64,000 nt of DNA from Chromohalobacter israelensis (GTDB lineage Bacteria > Pseudomonadota > Gammaproteobacteria > Pseudomonadales > Halomonadaceae), in contig JQNW01000007.1 in the NCBI GenBank assembly GCA_000761475.1, positions 1 to 64,000 on the forward strand, read 5' to 3'. Each line of letters opens with the position of its first letter. Within the stretch, counting starts at the first letter, position 1. The notes beneath the pieces were generated by a model. It saw only the letters and a list, made by a program, of their open reading frames with translations, searched no databases and was not told the origin of the DNA. Below are positions 1 to 10,569 of the stretch, one piece after another. Position numbers and translations under genes: made by a program.

Positions 1-742
1 CAGGATACGCCACCCTTCCTACCTCCTCCCGTACACCAGAAGTCACCATAGCTCAGTCGGCGATGTCCTTGAGCTCCTGCTCCGCGCCTCTGGCGCCAGC
101 ACCGATGAGGATGGCAATGCGCCTACCGCTGTTGAGCACCTCTGCTGCTTGCGCCAAGGCCCGAGAGTCGGGGACCACCTTGGCCGAAGTGAAGCCGGCC
201 CCCGAGTGTACGGTGCCATGGGCGTGCGCAGGCTCTTCGACGGCTTTCTGTGACTGTAGGTCATTGGGAATGATGATGGCCGTAACGGTACGCTCCCCCA
301 GTGCAATACGAATGGCACGGTCGATGAGATGGCGTATCTGGCCCGGGCTCGTAGCCATATGAACGAAGTCGCCAGCGACGTCCTTGAAAAGCGACACCAG
401 GTCGACTTCCTGCTGGTACTCGCCCCCAAGCGCCGTTCTTGCCTGCTGCCCGACGATGGCAACAACGGGGACATGATCTTTCTTGGCATCATAAAGCCCA
501 TTGAGAAGGTGGATCGCGCCAGGGCCCGAGGTCGCCATGCAGACGCCGACCTCGCCGGTAAATTTGGCATGTCCGCATGCCATGAACGCAGCCATCTCTT
601 CATGCCGAGGTTGTACAAACTCCATGGCCCCTTTGGCGCGTCCCAGAGCGCCCATTAACCCATTATCGCCATTGTAGTGGCACAGTGAATCTGGCCACCT
701 GACTTTGAGTGTATGATGGCTCACAGAGACAATCAGGTGCAG

Positions 743-1920
<1,178 letters not shown>

Positions 1921-2133
1921 CCACTACACATCTCCTGAATACCCAAAGACACGGGTGCCCCCCCCATGTCTTGAGCCGAGATATGACATGGTCGCTGACT
2001 AAGTGATGCACAAGCTTCTCCTTAGCTTTTATCCGAGCAAAGGGTTAGGTTCTAGTGAGTGTCACCCTTATGGACAGGCAGATTGGAGTAAGCATGACTA
2101 TTGTTGAAGCCGGACAAGCTTGGCCGCAAATTC

Positions 2134-3198
2134 TGAGTGCAACACCTGACCAAACGAGTAAGGTATTGACCCCATGTCATATCCTGAACTTTGCACTGAA
2201 GAACATGCCACGATCCAGGCAGCCTCGCACAAGGCTTGAGTATCAGGAAGGTAGCGGCTCTGCTCGAACGATCCCCGGCAACGGTCAGTCGAGAGATTGA
2301 AATGGGTCGTCCGATGGCCGGTATCGCGCACCACACGCACAACAGCGCCGTCATGACCGTCGAGGCGGTTGTCGCCCAAGGTGCAAACTACTCCAGGCAG
2401 CCCTTGATTCAGCACATGCTGCGTCGACGCTTGTCTCCCGAATAGATCAGCGGCAAGCTCAAGCATATGAATATCCCTGACCTTCGAGGCGTCTACGTCT
2501 GCCGAGAAACGGTTTACAGTGCTATCTACGCGTTGCCCGTCGGTGAACTGAGAAAGGAACTGATCCATTGTCTGCGGCAAGGAAGAATGACCCGCAAGCC
2601 GCGTCGTAGCCAGGTTGACCGGCGCAACCAGATCCCGGGCATGGTTAGCATTCACCTTCGTCCACCTGAGGTGGAGAAACGTGAGTTTCCTGGCCACTGG
2701 GAAGGCGTCCTGATCAAGGGCAAGAACAATGCATCGGCTGTCGGCACCCTCGTCGAACTCAAAAGCGGCTGCCTGATTCTGGCGAAGATGAACGATGCGA
2801 CGGCCACCTCGGCTGCGGAAGGCTTCAGCGCGGCACTGAATCGCATGCCGCTGGCCGCACGGAAGAGCATGGCGTATGGCCAGGGACGTGAGATGACACA
2901 GCCCGCCAAGATCACCCAGAATACCGGTGTCGCCATCTACTTCTGTGACCCACACAGCCCATGGTAGAGGGGCGCCAAGTGGCTGGCCGTCCCCTCAATA
3001 TTAATGGGCTCATACGGCAGTACTTGCTCAAGGGGACGGATCTATCGGTCTATAGCAAGAGCTGGATGAAATCGCGCTTGAGCTAAACATACGACCGAGA
3101 AAGCGCTTCGACTTCAAGTGCCCCATTGAGGTGATGAGCGAGCACATGGCGAAGTGCCATGAAGCGCCGTCATCGACACATTGACGGTGTTGCACTCA
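2134..3198 (+). mobile_element. Decayed IS30-family element
   Basis: The 13-bp sequence TGAGTGCAACACC at 2134-2146 is perfectly inverted at 3186-3198, bracketing a degraded IS30-type transposase (about 1065 bp in all). No target duplication is evident (flanks differ), as expected for an old insertion or one with rearranged flanks. The ends have outlived the transposase, so the element could in principle still be mobilised in trans. Confidence 0.7.
2174..3184 (+). pseudogene. IS30-family transposase, multiply disrupted
   Basis: Fragments in all three frames resemble one IS30 transposase: MSYPELCTEEHATIQAA (from 2174), then after a frameshift the HTH SIRKVAALLERSPATVSREI, a TAG at 2443-2445, then GHWEG...IKGKNNASAVGTLVE and YFCDPHSPW, a TAG at 2965-2967, and finally NGLIRQYLLKGTDLSVYS and RPRKRFDFKCPIEVMSEHMA in other frames. 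Catalytic positions have also decayed: the usual Asp in GHWEGDLI is Val here, and the TWDRG Asp is replaced (AYGQG). It cannot encode an active enzyme. Confidence 0.8.
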
Positions 3199-3559
3199 CA
3201 ACCTGCATCCGCCCTTTCCGGCGTGTCGCCGAGGACAGCTCTGAATAGAGATAAGCCCGGCCGAGGCCGGGCTGTGGACGTTGCGTCATTGCAGTATCCT
3301 GCCGAGCTCCCTGCGACTTGCCACACGTCCCTGTGCGCGATGCTTGAGCATCAAGGTCGCTTCCCTGCTCGACGGCGACCACAGTGACATAGCGAGAGGG
3401 GACTAGATTGATCCAGGTTAAATACCCGACAATTGGACTCGGATACTATTCATCATCCGAGAAACCGCCCGGTGGATCGCAGGTGCTGACATTTGATGTA
3501 GTCAGAAGCTTACTGAAAAAGTATCGGATGTCGGTAAACGATACGTCGCTAATGTGTTA
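3199..3559. other. Non-coding stretch after the IS30 remnant
   Basis: No convincing coding sequence is seen. It contains a GC-rich hairpin near 3254-3273 (CCCGGCC...GGCCGGG type) that could be an old terminator, and a 7-bp hairpin CTCGGAT/ATCCGAG at 3438-3461. The rest is unexplained and leads into the structured region at 3560. Confidence 0.4.
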
Positions 3560-3675
3560 TCTTTTGTAACCGTGAGCCATGGATGGCGAGGAACCTGCAA
3601 GGATGTCCGATTCCATCGCGTAGTGGCTCACACTGCGTACTACGTTTTGGCCCTCCCGTCGTGGAGGGCTTTTTT
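3560..3675 (+). ncRNA. Candidate small RNA with its own terminator
   Basis: A structured stretch with no open frame of quality ends in a strong intrinsic terminator. An 8-bp closing stem GTGAGCCA (3572-3579) pairs with TGGCTCAC (3624-3631), with an inner GATGG/CCATC pairing. CGTAGT and ACTACG, just downstream, could form a competing stem. No plus-strand gene follows that the terminator could serve. A possible -10 (TTATCT, about 3557) has no clear -35. No known RNA family is recognised; the loop carries several GGA triplets. Confidence 0.3.
3650..3675 (+). terminator. Intrinsic terminator
   Basis: GCCCTCC (3650-3656) pairs with GGAGGGC (3663-3669) around a six-base loop, followed by a run of six T. 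It points rightward and belongs to whatever transcript crosses 3560-3650. Confidence 0.7.
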
Positions 3676-3710
3676 CGGTCCGTCGCATGCCGCCGGGAGC
3701 TTCTACGCAA

Positions 3711-3736
3711 CAGGCCCATGCCGGAGCATGGGCCTG
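3711..3736 (-). terminator. icd: Hairpin downstream of icd
   Basis: A perfect 10-bp stem CAGGCCCATG/CATGGGCCTG with a six-base loop lies about 50 bp past the icd stop. It lacks a T-run on the minus strand, so it may act as an mRNA 3' stabiliser rather than a true terminator. Confidence 0.5.
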
Positions 3737-3786
3737 CGATCAGTACCTGGCTGTTCGAACCGGAGCCGCCGGTTCGGGCAGTGCCA

Positions 3787-6108
<2,322 letters not shown>

Positions 6109-6360
6109 TCATGGGCAGCCTTGCTCGCCCGGCGATGGTGCGGTGCCCGCGAAGGCGCTTGGACCATCATGCAGAAGATGAATTCGGTGGCCCGTCACGG
6201 TGCCGGCGACCCAGCGGTCGAGTCGGATTATACCAGTGCAGCGTTTGTTGCGCATATGCACTGTCGACAATCGTTCGCCGCTGCCGCGATGGGCTTGCCG
6301 GTCGCGGCAGCCGTTGCGAGACTTTCGGCTCGATTCCGTATTCCGAATATCGCCTGCGAG

Positions 6361-6573
6361 ATGAGACACGAGATGACAGTTCTGATCGGTATTGGCATTC
6401 CCCTGGCAGTGCTGGTGGCGGTGTGGTGGTGTGCCCGGCTGGCGTTGAAGCATCTGACGGCCCGGGACAAGGCGACTCGCGAGCGCATGGCCTGGGCCAT
6501 CGCCGCAGTGGTGGCGTCGCTGATTGCGGTGTATCTGTGGTTGCTGCTGACCATGCCAGTGATGCCGTCTTAG
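6361..6573 (+). CDS. Small two-helix membrane protein, unknown
   Basis: A 70-residue (or 66 from ATG 6373) protein with two hydrophobic segments, IGIGIPLAVLVAVWW and AWAIAAVVASLIAVYLWLLL, joined by a basic, charged loop (ALKHLTARDKATRERM). Codon use is GC-rich at third positions like its neighbours, which argues for real coding. The ribosome site is weak. It is divergent from icd with about 340 bp between them. No family is recognised and no function is assigned. Confidence 0.5.
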   Translation: MRHEMTVLIGIGIPLAVLVAVWWCARLALKHLTARDKATRERMAWAIAAVVASLIAVYLWLLLTMPVMPS

Positions 6574-6614
6574 GTCGCTGCGAGTCGTTTGTCGACGAAT
6601 AATTGCTTTCTCGA

Positions 6615-6642
6615 TTTGACACGCTGTCAAACCTTGTATAAC
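6615..6642 (+). promoter_or_regulatory. Promoter with dyad over the -35 box
   Basis: TTGACA (6616-6621) and TATAAC (6637-6642) are 15 bp apart (16 if TTTGAC is taken as the -35). The -35 lies within a perfect dyad TTTGACA-CGC-TGTCAAA (6615-6631), a likely operator. It drives the GGA-rich transcript starting at about 6650 that is cut by the IS1380 element. Confidence 0.6.
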
Positions 6643-6701
6643 TTTTCACTGTCGCTGGGGGTAACGGCCACAGGGAAGTGGCTCAGGGAATCAAAGTTGC
6701 T

Positions 6702-8230
6702 CCTGAATCCGTGAGACCGGCCCCCAGGAATGCTTCTAACCTACTGAACTGCATGGCAATATAGCGAATATCGCCATTCACCCAGATAGTGCCATGCCCA
6801 ACGTCAAGTTCCGCGCCAGTCGCCGCACCCTCACCAGCCACGCCGGGCTGTCCATCATCGGGCAATGCTTCGAGATCGCTGGCGTCGACAGCATCGACAG
6901 CCGCTTCCCCACCACGCTGGGCATGCGCACCAGTGACGTGATCAAGAGCTACCTGGGCCTGCTGTGTCTGGGCATGAGCGACTATGACGCTGTCGAGAAC
7001 TTCCGCCGCGACAAGCCCTTCCAACAACTGCTGACCCTGCAGAAGGTGCCGAGCGCGGCGACGCTGCGACAGCGGCTGGAGAAACTTGCCGCCAACGACC
7101 TGCAGGCGCGCACCGCCACCTGGTCCACGACCCTGCTGTCACTGATCGAAGCACCGATCACCGCCGAGACGACGCACGTCTGCCTGGACATCGACACCTT
7201 CGTCATGGACAACAGCAACTCGAAGAAGGAAGGCGTCTCGCGGACCTACCAGAAGGTCGATGGCTACACCCCGATCGCCGCCTATCTGGGCAACGAAGGG
7301 TGGTGCCTGGGTCTGGAACTGCGGCCTGGCAAGCAGCACACCATGAAGGAGAGCAACGCCTTCCTGGAGCGGGTACTGCCTCGCGCCCAAGGCCTGACCA
7401 AGCAACCGATCCTGTTACGCGAGGACAGCGGCTTCGACAGCCAGGCGCACCTGGCGCTTCTCGAACAGCAACGCCAGGTCTTTGCCGACGAGGGGCGCCG
7501 GCTCGACTATGTCGTCAAATGGAACCCGCGCGGCTCGGCCACGGCGGATCAGGATACCTGGTTGGCTGTGGCGGCGGACTACTGGGAAGAGCTGCGTCCT
7601 GGCAAGCGCCAGGCGCTGTGGCCGCAGACCGTCTCGATCCACGACGACAACAAGACCGAATACGTCGTCCAACGCGTGATGCGCCTGGTAGAGCGCACCG
7701 CCGATCGCGATGGCCAGTTGCTGCTCGAACCGGACTATGAGTTGGAAGGCTGGTGGACCAGCCTGGACGAGGCGCGGGAGGCGGTGATCAAGCTGGGCAT
7801 GACCGGCGAGCTGAGCCCGGTGCGCCATCCCGCCAAGCGGCGCCGGATCCGCACCGTGCTACAAGAACTGGTGCATCGTGCGGCGCTCGTGATTCACAAG
7901 GCGCGGCAGATCATCCTCGACTTCGGGCAGGACATCGGACGCATGACGGTGTTGAACACCTTGCGAAGCCGCCTGCGCTATCCCCGAGGCACGCCATGCT
8001 GATCGTCTGTCGGACAAAGGCACCACGCAGAGGGCTGACGGTCACCGGCAGCCAGCATCACCGTACCCGGCGGGTAGCAATGCATGAGCAAACGGGTCAT
8101 CGTCGCCGGCCGATGCCGCTATGGTTGGCCATGGCAGAGATGCATTCGGCGGTTGAGACGGAATCGGAGGTCAAAAAATGCTCGCTGACGGCGATAGGGA
8201 AAGTGTCGACGCCGGCATCACGGATTCAGG
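6702..8230 (+). mobile_element. IS1380-family element (1529 bp), defective
   Basis: Terminal inverted repeats CCTGAATCCGTGA (6702-6714) and its complement (8218-8230) match perfectly over 13 bp and continue imperfectly. A 5-bp target duplication TTGCT flanks it (6697-6701, 8231-8235). It carries one transposase frame, which lacks the segment with the third catalytic residue. About 215 bp between the transposase stop and the right repeat hold no recognisable gene. Clean repeats and duplication suggest a recent insertion, probably mobilised by a full-length copy elsewhere. Confidence 0.87.
6794..8002 (+). CDS. IS1380-family transposase with internal deletion
   Basis: 402 residues against roughly 450 for intact relatives. 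The N-terminal part is normal: RTLTSHAGLSIIGQCFEIAG, then the catalytic Asp in CLDIDTFVMDNS, the QKVDGYTPIAAYLGNEG block and the second Asp in LREDSGFDSQAHL. At YELEGWWTSLDEAREAVIKL the family should continue into the SEQFHSE-K-D block that holds the catalytic Glu, then LPSGKF and YNILR. Instead the sequence jumps in frame to GMTGELSPVRHPAKRRRIRT. About 50 residues are missing by memory of the family, so the protein should be catalytically dead although it could still bind ends. Confidence 0.85.
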   Translation: MPNVKFRASRRTLTSHAGLSIIGQCFEIAGVDSIDSRFPTTLGMRTSDVIKSYLGLLCLGMSDYDAVENFRRDKPFQQLLTLQKVPSAATLRQRLEKLAANDLQARTATWSTTLLSLIEAPITAETTHVCLDIDTFVMDNSNSKKEGVSRTYQKVDGYTPIAAYLGNEGWCLGLELRPGKQHTMKESNAFLERVLPRAQGLTKQPILLREDSGFDSQAHLALLEQQRQVFADEGRRLDYVVKWNPRGSATADQDTWLAVAADYWEELRPGKRQALWPQTVSIHDDNKTEYVVQRVMRLVERTADRDGQLLLEPDYELEGWWTSLDEAREAVIKLGMTGELSPVRHPAKRRRIRTVLQELVHRAALVIHKARQIILDFGQDIGRMTVLNTLRSRLRYPRGTPC

Positions 8231-8389
8231 TTGCTCTCAACCGGCTGGGAAGCTGGGTGACGGAATTCGCCGAGTCAGGAAGACAACGTGGATGTCCTGC
8301 GCACATGCGCTTAATGACAGGCATGGATGCCGACAAAGCTGCTCATAGGGAACCGAGCACGTTGTACGGATAAACTTCTGTACAAGTTA

Positions 8390-8419
8390 CAAGGGCAGGA
8401 CCGCAAGGTCCTGCCCTTG
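8390..8419 (+). terminator. Intrinsic terminator of the interrupted sRNA
   Basis: A perfect stem CAAGGGCAGGACC/GGTCCTGCCCTTG with a tiny loop (GCAA region) at 8390-8419, followed by TCGCG. The T-run is weak but the hairpin is very stable. It closes the GGA-rich transcript. Confidence 0.65.
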
Positions 8420-8471
8420 TCGCGTTGTCGGCGTTCACCTCGCCGGCAGCGCGGTGTGTGGCTCCAGGGCC

Positions 8472-8500
8472 TTGTCGAGTGACGCTATCCTGACTACCAT
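8472..8500 (+). promoter_or_regulatory. Promoter of tRNA-Thr
   Basis: TTGTCG (8472-8477) and TACCAT (8495-8500) are separated by 17 bp, placing the start a few bases before the mature tRNA at 8512. Confidence 0.45.
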
Positions 8501-8511
8501 TTTGTGCCGCT

Positions 8512-8587
8512 GCCGGTGTAGCTCAGTCGGAAGAGCAACGCACTCGTAATGCGTAGGTCGGTGGTTCGAGTCCACTCACCGGCACCA
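8512..8587 (+). tRNA. tRNA-Thr (anticodon CGU)
   Basis: A full cloverleaf of 76 nt with encoded CCA: acceptor GCCGGTG/CACCGGC, D-arm GCTC...GAGC, anticodon stem ACGCA/TGCGT with loop CTCGTAA (anticodon CGU, reads ACG), variable loop AGGTC, and T-arm GGTGG-TTCGAGT-CCACT. It stands alone, with its own promoter and a terminator hairpin 13 bp downstream. No integrase or att-like repeat was seen next to it. Confidence 0.97.
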
Positions 8588-8600
8588 ACCAGCTACCTGC

Positions 8601-8634
8601 AGACCGCCGCCACGATGTTTACGGGCGGCGGTCT
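8601..8634 (+). terminator. Terminator after tRNA-Thr
   Basis: An 11-bp perfect stem AGACCGCCGCC/GGCGGCGGTCT (8601-8611, 8624-8634) followed by TGCGTT. From 8635 to 8880 no gene is visible; this is the leader of paoA and includes a TAACGTTA palindrome near 8740. Confidence 0.65.
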
Positions 8635-8880
8635 TGCGTTCCCGCCCCATGTGCTCGGTATTTCATGCCTGATCCTCTGGCATCATGCTCCGTTTCTCTG
8701 AAGTTAGCGCCCTAGCTTTGCGGCTATCCGACGCGTCTCCTAACGTTAAGGTTGGCCGAACCGCCTGACACGGTTTTCGGCCCGCAGACTATTTTACGTC
8801 GGTGGGCGTGCACCGATGCCCGGTAATCGCTCGCCGAAGACGGACCCCCAGCCCTGGCTGGCGAATGGTGAGGATACGAC

Positions 8881-9564
8881 ATGGATGACCGCGAACGTCT
8901 CGAGGCCGAGGTCTCGTATTACGATCCCACGCGACAACCGGCATCGCCGTCGCGGCGCCACTTCCTGAAGACTGCGGGGGCTTCCGGGTTGGCGGTGGCC
9001 GCTGCGCCGGCGTTGTCATCGGTGAGTTACGCCGGCTCGCCGGACGATCCCGATACGCAGACCGACGCACCGCCCGCCGAGGGGGCACGGCGCATCACCC
9101 TGACCGTCAATGGACGTCGCCATCAGCTCGATGTCGCACCCAACGTGATCCTGCTCGATGCGTTGCGTCACGGCCTGCAATTGACCGGCACCAAGAAAGG
9201 CTGCGATCACGGTCAGTGCGGCGCCTGCACGATCCTGGTCAACGGCACGTCCATCAATTCCTGCTTGAGCCTCGCCGTGACTCACGACGGCGACGAGATC
9301 ACGACCGTCGAAGGGCTCGAAAAGGACGGCCAGCAGCATCCGTTGCAGCAGGCGTTTCTCGAGCATGACGCCTATCAGTGCGGTTACTGCACGGCGGGTC
9401 AGATGATGAGCGCGCTGGCAGTCCTGCAGGATGACGACATCGGTACCAGCGATGCCGACGTGCGCGAGGCGATGAGCGGCAATATCTGCCGTTGCGGCGC
9501 CTACAAGAACATCGTCGCGGCTATCCAGTCAGCTCGAGGCGCCGTCCAGGGAGGCAAGGCATGA
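8881..9564 (+). CDS. paoA: Periplasmic aldehyde oxidoreductase, [2Fe-2S] subunit
   Basis: Electron-transfer subunit of a three-subunit molybdenum aldehyde oxidoreductase of the PaoABC (YagTSR) type. The N-terminus carries a twin-arginine signal (SRRHFLKTAGASGLAVAAAP), so the complex should be exported folded to the periplasm. The plant-ferredoxin domain has GCDHGQCGACT and a later Cys (NSCLSLA); the second [2Fe-2S] domain has YQCGYCTAGQM and GNICRCGAY. Length (227) matches E. coli PaoA (229). ATG 8881 has GTGAGGA seven to eight bases upstream. Its stop overlaps the paoB start by ATGA, so the two are translationally coupled. Confidence 0.93.
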   Translation: MDDRERLEAEVSYYDPTRQPASPSRRHFLKTAGASGLAVAAAPALSSVSYAGSPDDPDTQTDAPPAEGARRITLTVNGRRHQLDVAPNVILLDALRHGLQLTGTKKGCDHGQCGACTILVNGTSINSCLSLAVTHDGDEITTVEGLEKDGQQHPLQQAFLEHDAYQCGYCTAGQMMSALAVLQDDDIGTSDADVREAMSGNICRCGAYKNIVAAIQSARGAVQGGKA

Positions 9565-10547
9565 GACATTTCGATTACGCCCGCGCCGAAAGCCCGCAAC
9601 AAGCTGTCGCGGCGCATGGCAGCGATCGCGATGCCGCCTTTCTGGCAGGTGGCACCACACTGCTGGACCTGGTCAAGCTCGACGTGATGCAGCCGCAGAA
9701 GGTGGTCGATATCAACGGCGTCGATCTCACGACCATCGAGCGCCTCGACGATGGGCGGCTGCGCATCGGCGCGATGGTGACCAATACCGCGCTGGCGCGG
9801 GACGAGCGTGTGGTCGAGGATTATGCCGTGCTGTCCCAGGCTCTGCTGGCAGGGGCCTCGACACAACTGCGCAACAAGGCCACCACCGGCGGCAACATCA
9901 TGCAGCGGGTGCGCTGTCCCTATTTCCGCGATGGCGTCTCCGCCTGCAACAAGCGCGAGCCCGGCAGTGGCTGCGCGGCGATCGGCGGTGTCAATCGGAC
10001 CGTCCATGCCGTGCTCGGTACCAGCGACGCCTGCATCGCCACGCATCCCTCGGACATGTGCGTGGCGATGGCGGCGATCGGCGCCACGGTCGAGGTGCAG
10101 GGGCCGGAAGGCTCGCGCGAGATCGACTTCGGCGACTTCCATCTGCTGCCCGGTGACACGCCGGCCCGCGAGCATGCGCTCGAGCCGGGCGAGTTGATCA
10201 CCCATGTGGTTCTCGAGGCGCCGATCCACGGGAGCCGGTCCGCCTATCTCAAGTTGCGCGACCGTCAGTCCTATCAGTTCGCTCTCGCCTCCAGCGCGGT
10301 GATCGTGCGCATGGACGGCGACATCATCCGCGAGGCCCGAGTGGCCATGGGGGGTGTCGGCACCAAGCCCTGGCGGGCGCCGGAAGTGGAAGCGGCGCTC
10401 AAGGACAGGACCGCCAGCGAAGCGCTCTTTGCGAATGCCGCCAGGCTGGCCTTCGAGAAGGCCACGGCCTATTCCCAGAACGGCTACAAGATTCCGCTCG
10501 GCCAGCAGGCCATCGTGCGCAATCTGTCCGACCTGACCGCCGCCTGA
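9561..10547 (+). CDS. paoB: Aldehyde oxidoreductase, FAD-binding subunit
   Basis: Middle subunit of the PaoABC complex, with the FAD domain of the CO dehydrogenase/xanthine dehydrogenase medium-subunit family (328 residues). The FAD motifs FLAGGTTLLDLVKL and TTGGNIMQRVRCPYFRD are clear. The Cys residues in RVRCPYFRDGVSACNKR and GSGCAAIGG match the extra [4Fe-4S] cluster loop known in PaoB, which sets this group apart from ordinary XDH. ATG 9561 overlaps the paoA stop. No export signal of its own, as expected if carried out by PaoA. Confidence 0.92.
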   Translation: MRHFDYARAESPQQAVAAHGSDRDAAFLAGGTTLLDLVKLDVMQPQKVVDINGVDLTTIERLDDGRLRIGAMVTNTALARDERVVEDYAVLSQALLAGASTQLRNKATTGGNIMQRVRCPYFRDGVSACNKREPGSGCAAIGGVNRTVHAVLGTSDACIATHPSDMCVAMAAIGATVEVQGPEGSREIDFGDFHLLPGDTPAREHALEPGELITHVVLEAPIHGSRSAYLKLRDRQSYQFALASSAVIVRMDGDIIREARVAMGGVGTKPWRAPEVEAALKDRTASEALFANAARLAFEKATAYSQNGYKIPLGQQAIVRNLSDLTAA

Positions 10548-10569
10548 TCGCCCGCGAGGAGAACCGACC

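Larger units (their letters stand above)
6650..8423 (+). ncRNA. CsrB/RsmZ-like CsrA-sequestering sRNA gene, interrupted by IS1380
   Basis: Joining 6650-6701 to 8236-8423 gives an uninterrupted non-coding transcript of about 240 nt with a promoter at its head and a strong intrinsic terminator at its end. It carries about nine GGA motifs, several in hairpin loops: GCCAC-AGGGAA-GTGGC (6667-6682), AGGGAA (6685-6690), CCGGCT-GGGA-AGCTGG (8241-8256), ACGGAA (8260-8265), GTC-AGGAA-GAC (8274-8284), TGGAT (8289-8293), GGC-ATGGAT-GCC (8320-8331), AGGGAA (8347-8352), and GGA just inside the TTGTAC/GTACAA stem (8362-8385). ANGGA in loops is the known CsrA/RsmA binding signature. The IS sits after the second site, so the native promoter no longer reads seven of the nine. 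The class is inferred from motif pattern, not from homology. Confidence 0.55.

Noticed and set aside
8003..8217. Passenger gene between the IS1380 transposase and its right end
   Set aside because: No frame with ribosome site or recognisable protein; treated as non-coding IS sequence.
7753..8373. Open frame of 206 codons over the IS1380 right end
   Set aside because: It runs across the transposase, the inverted repeat and the sRNA remnant in a different frame; no conserved content.
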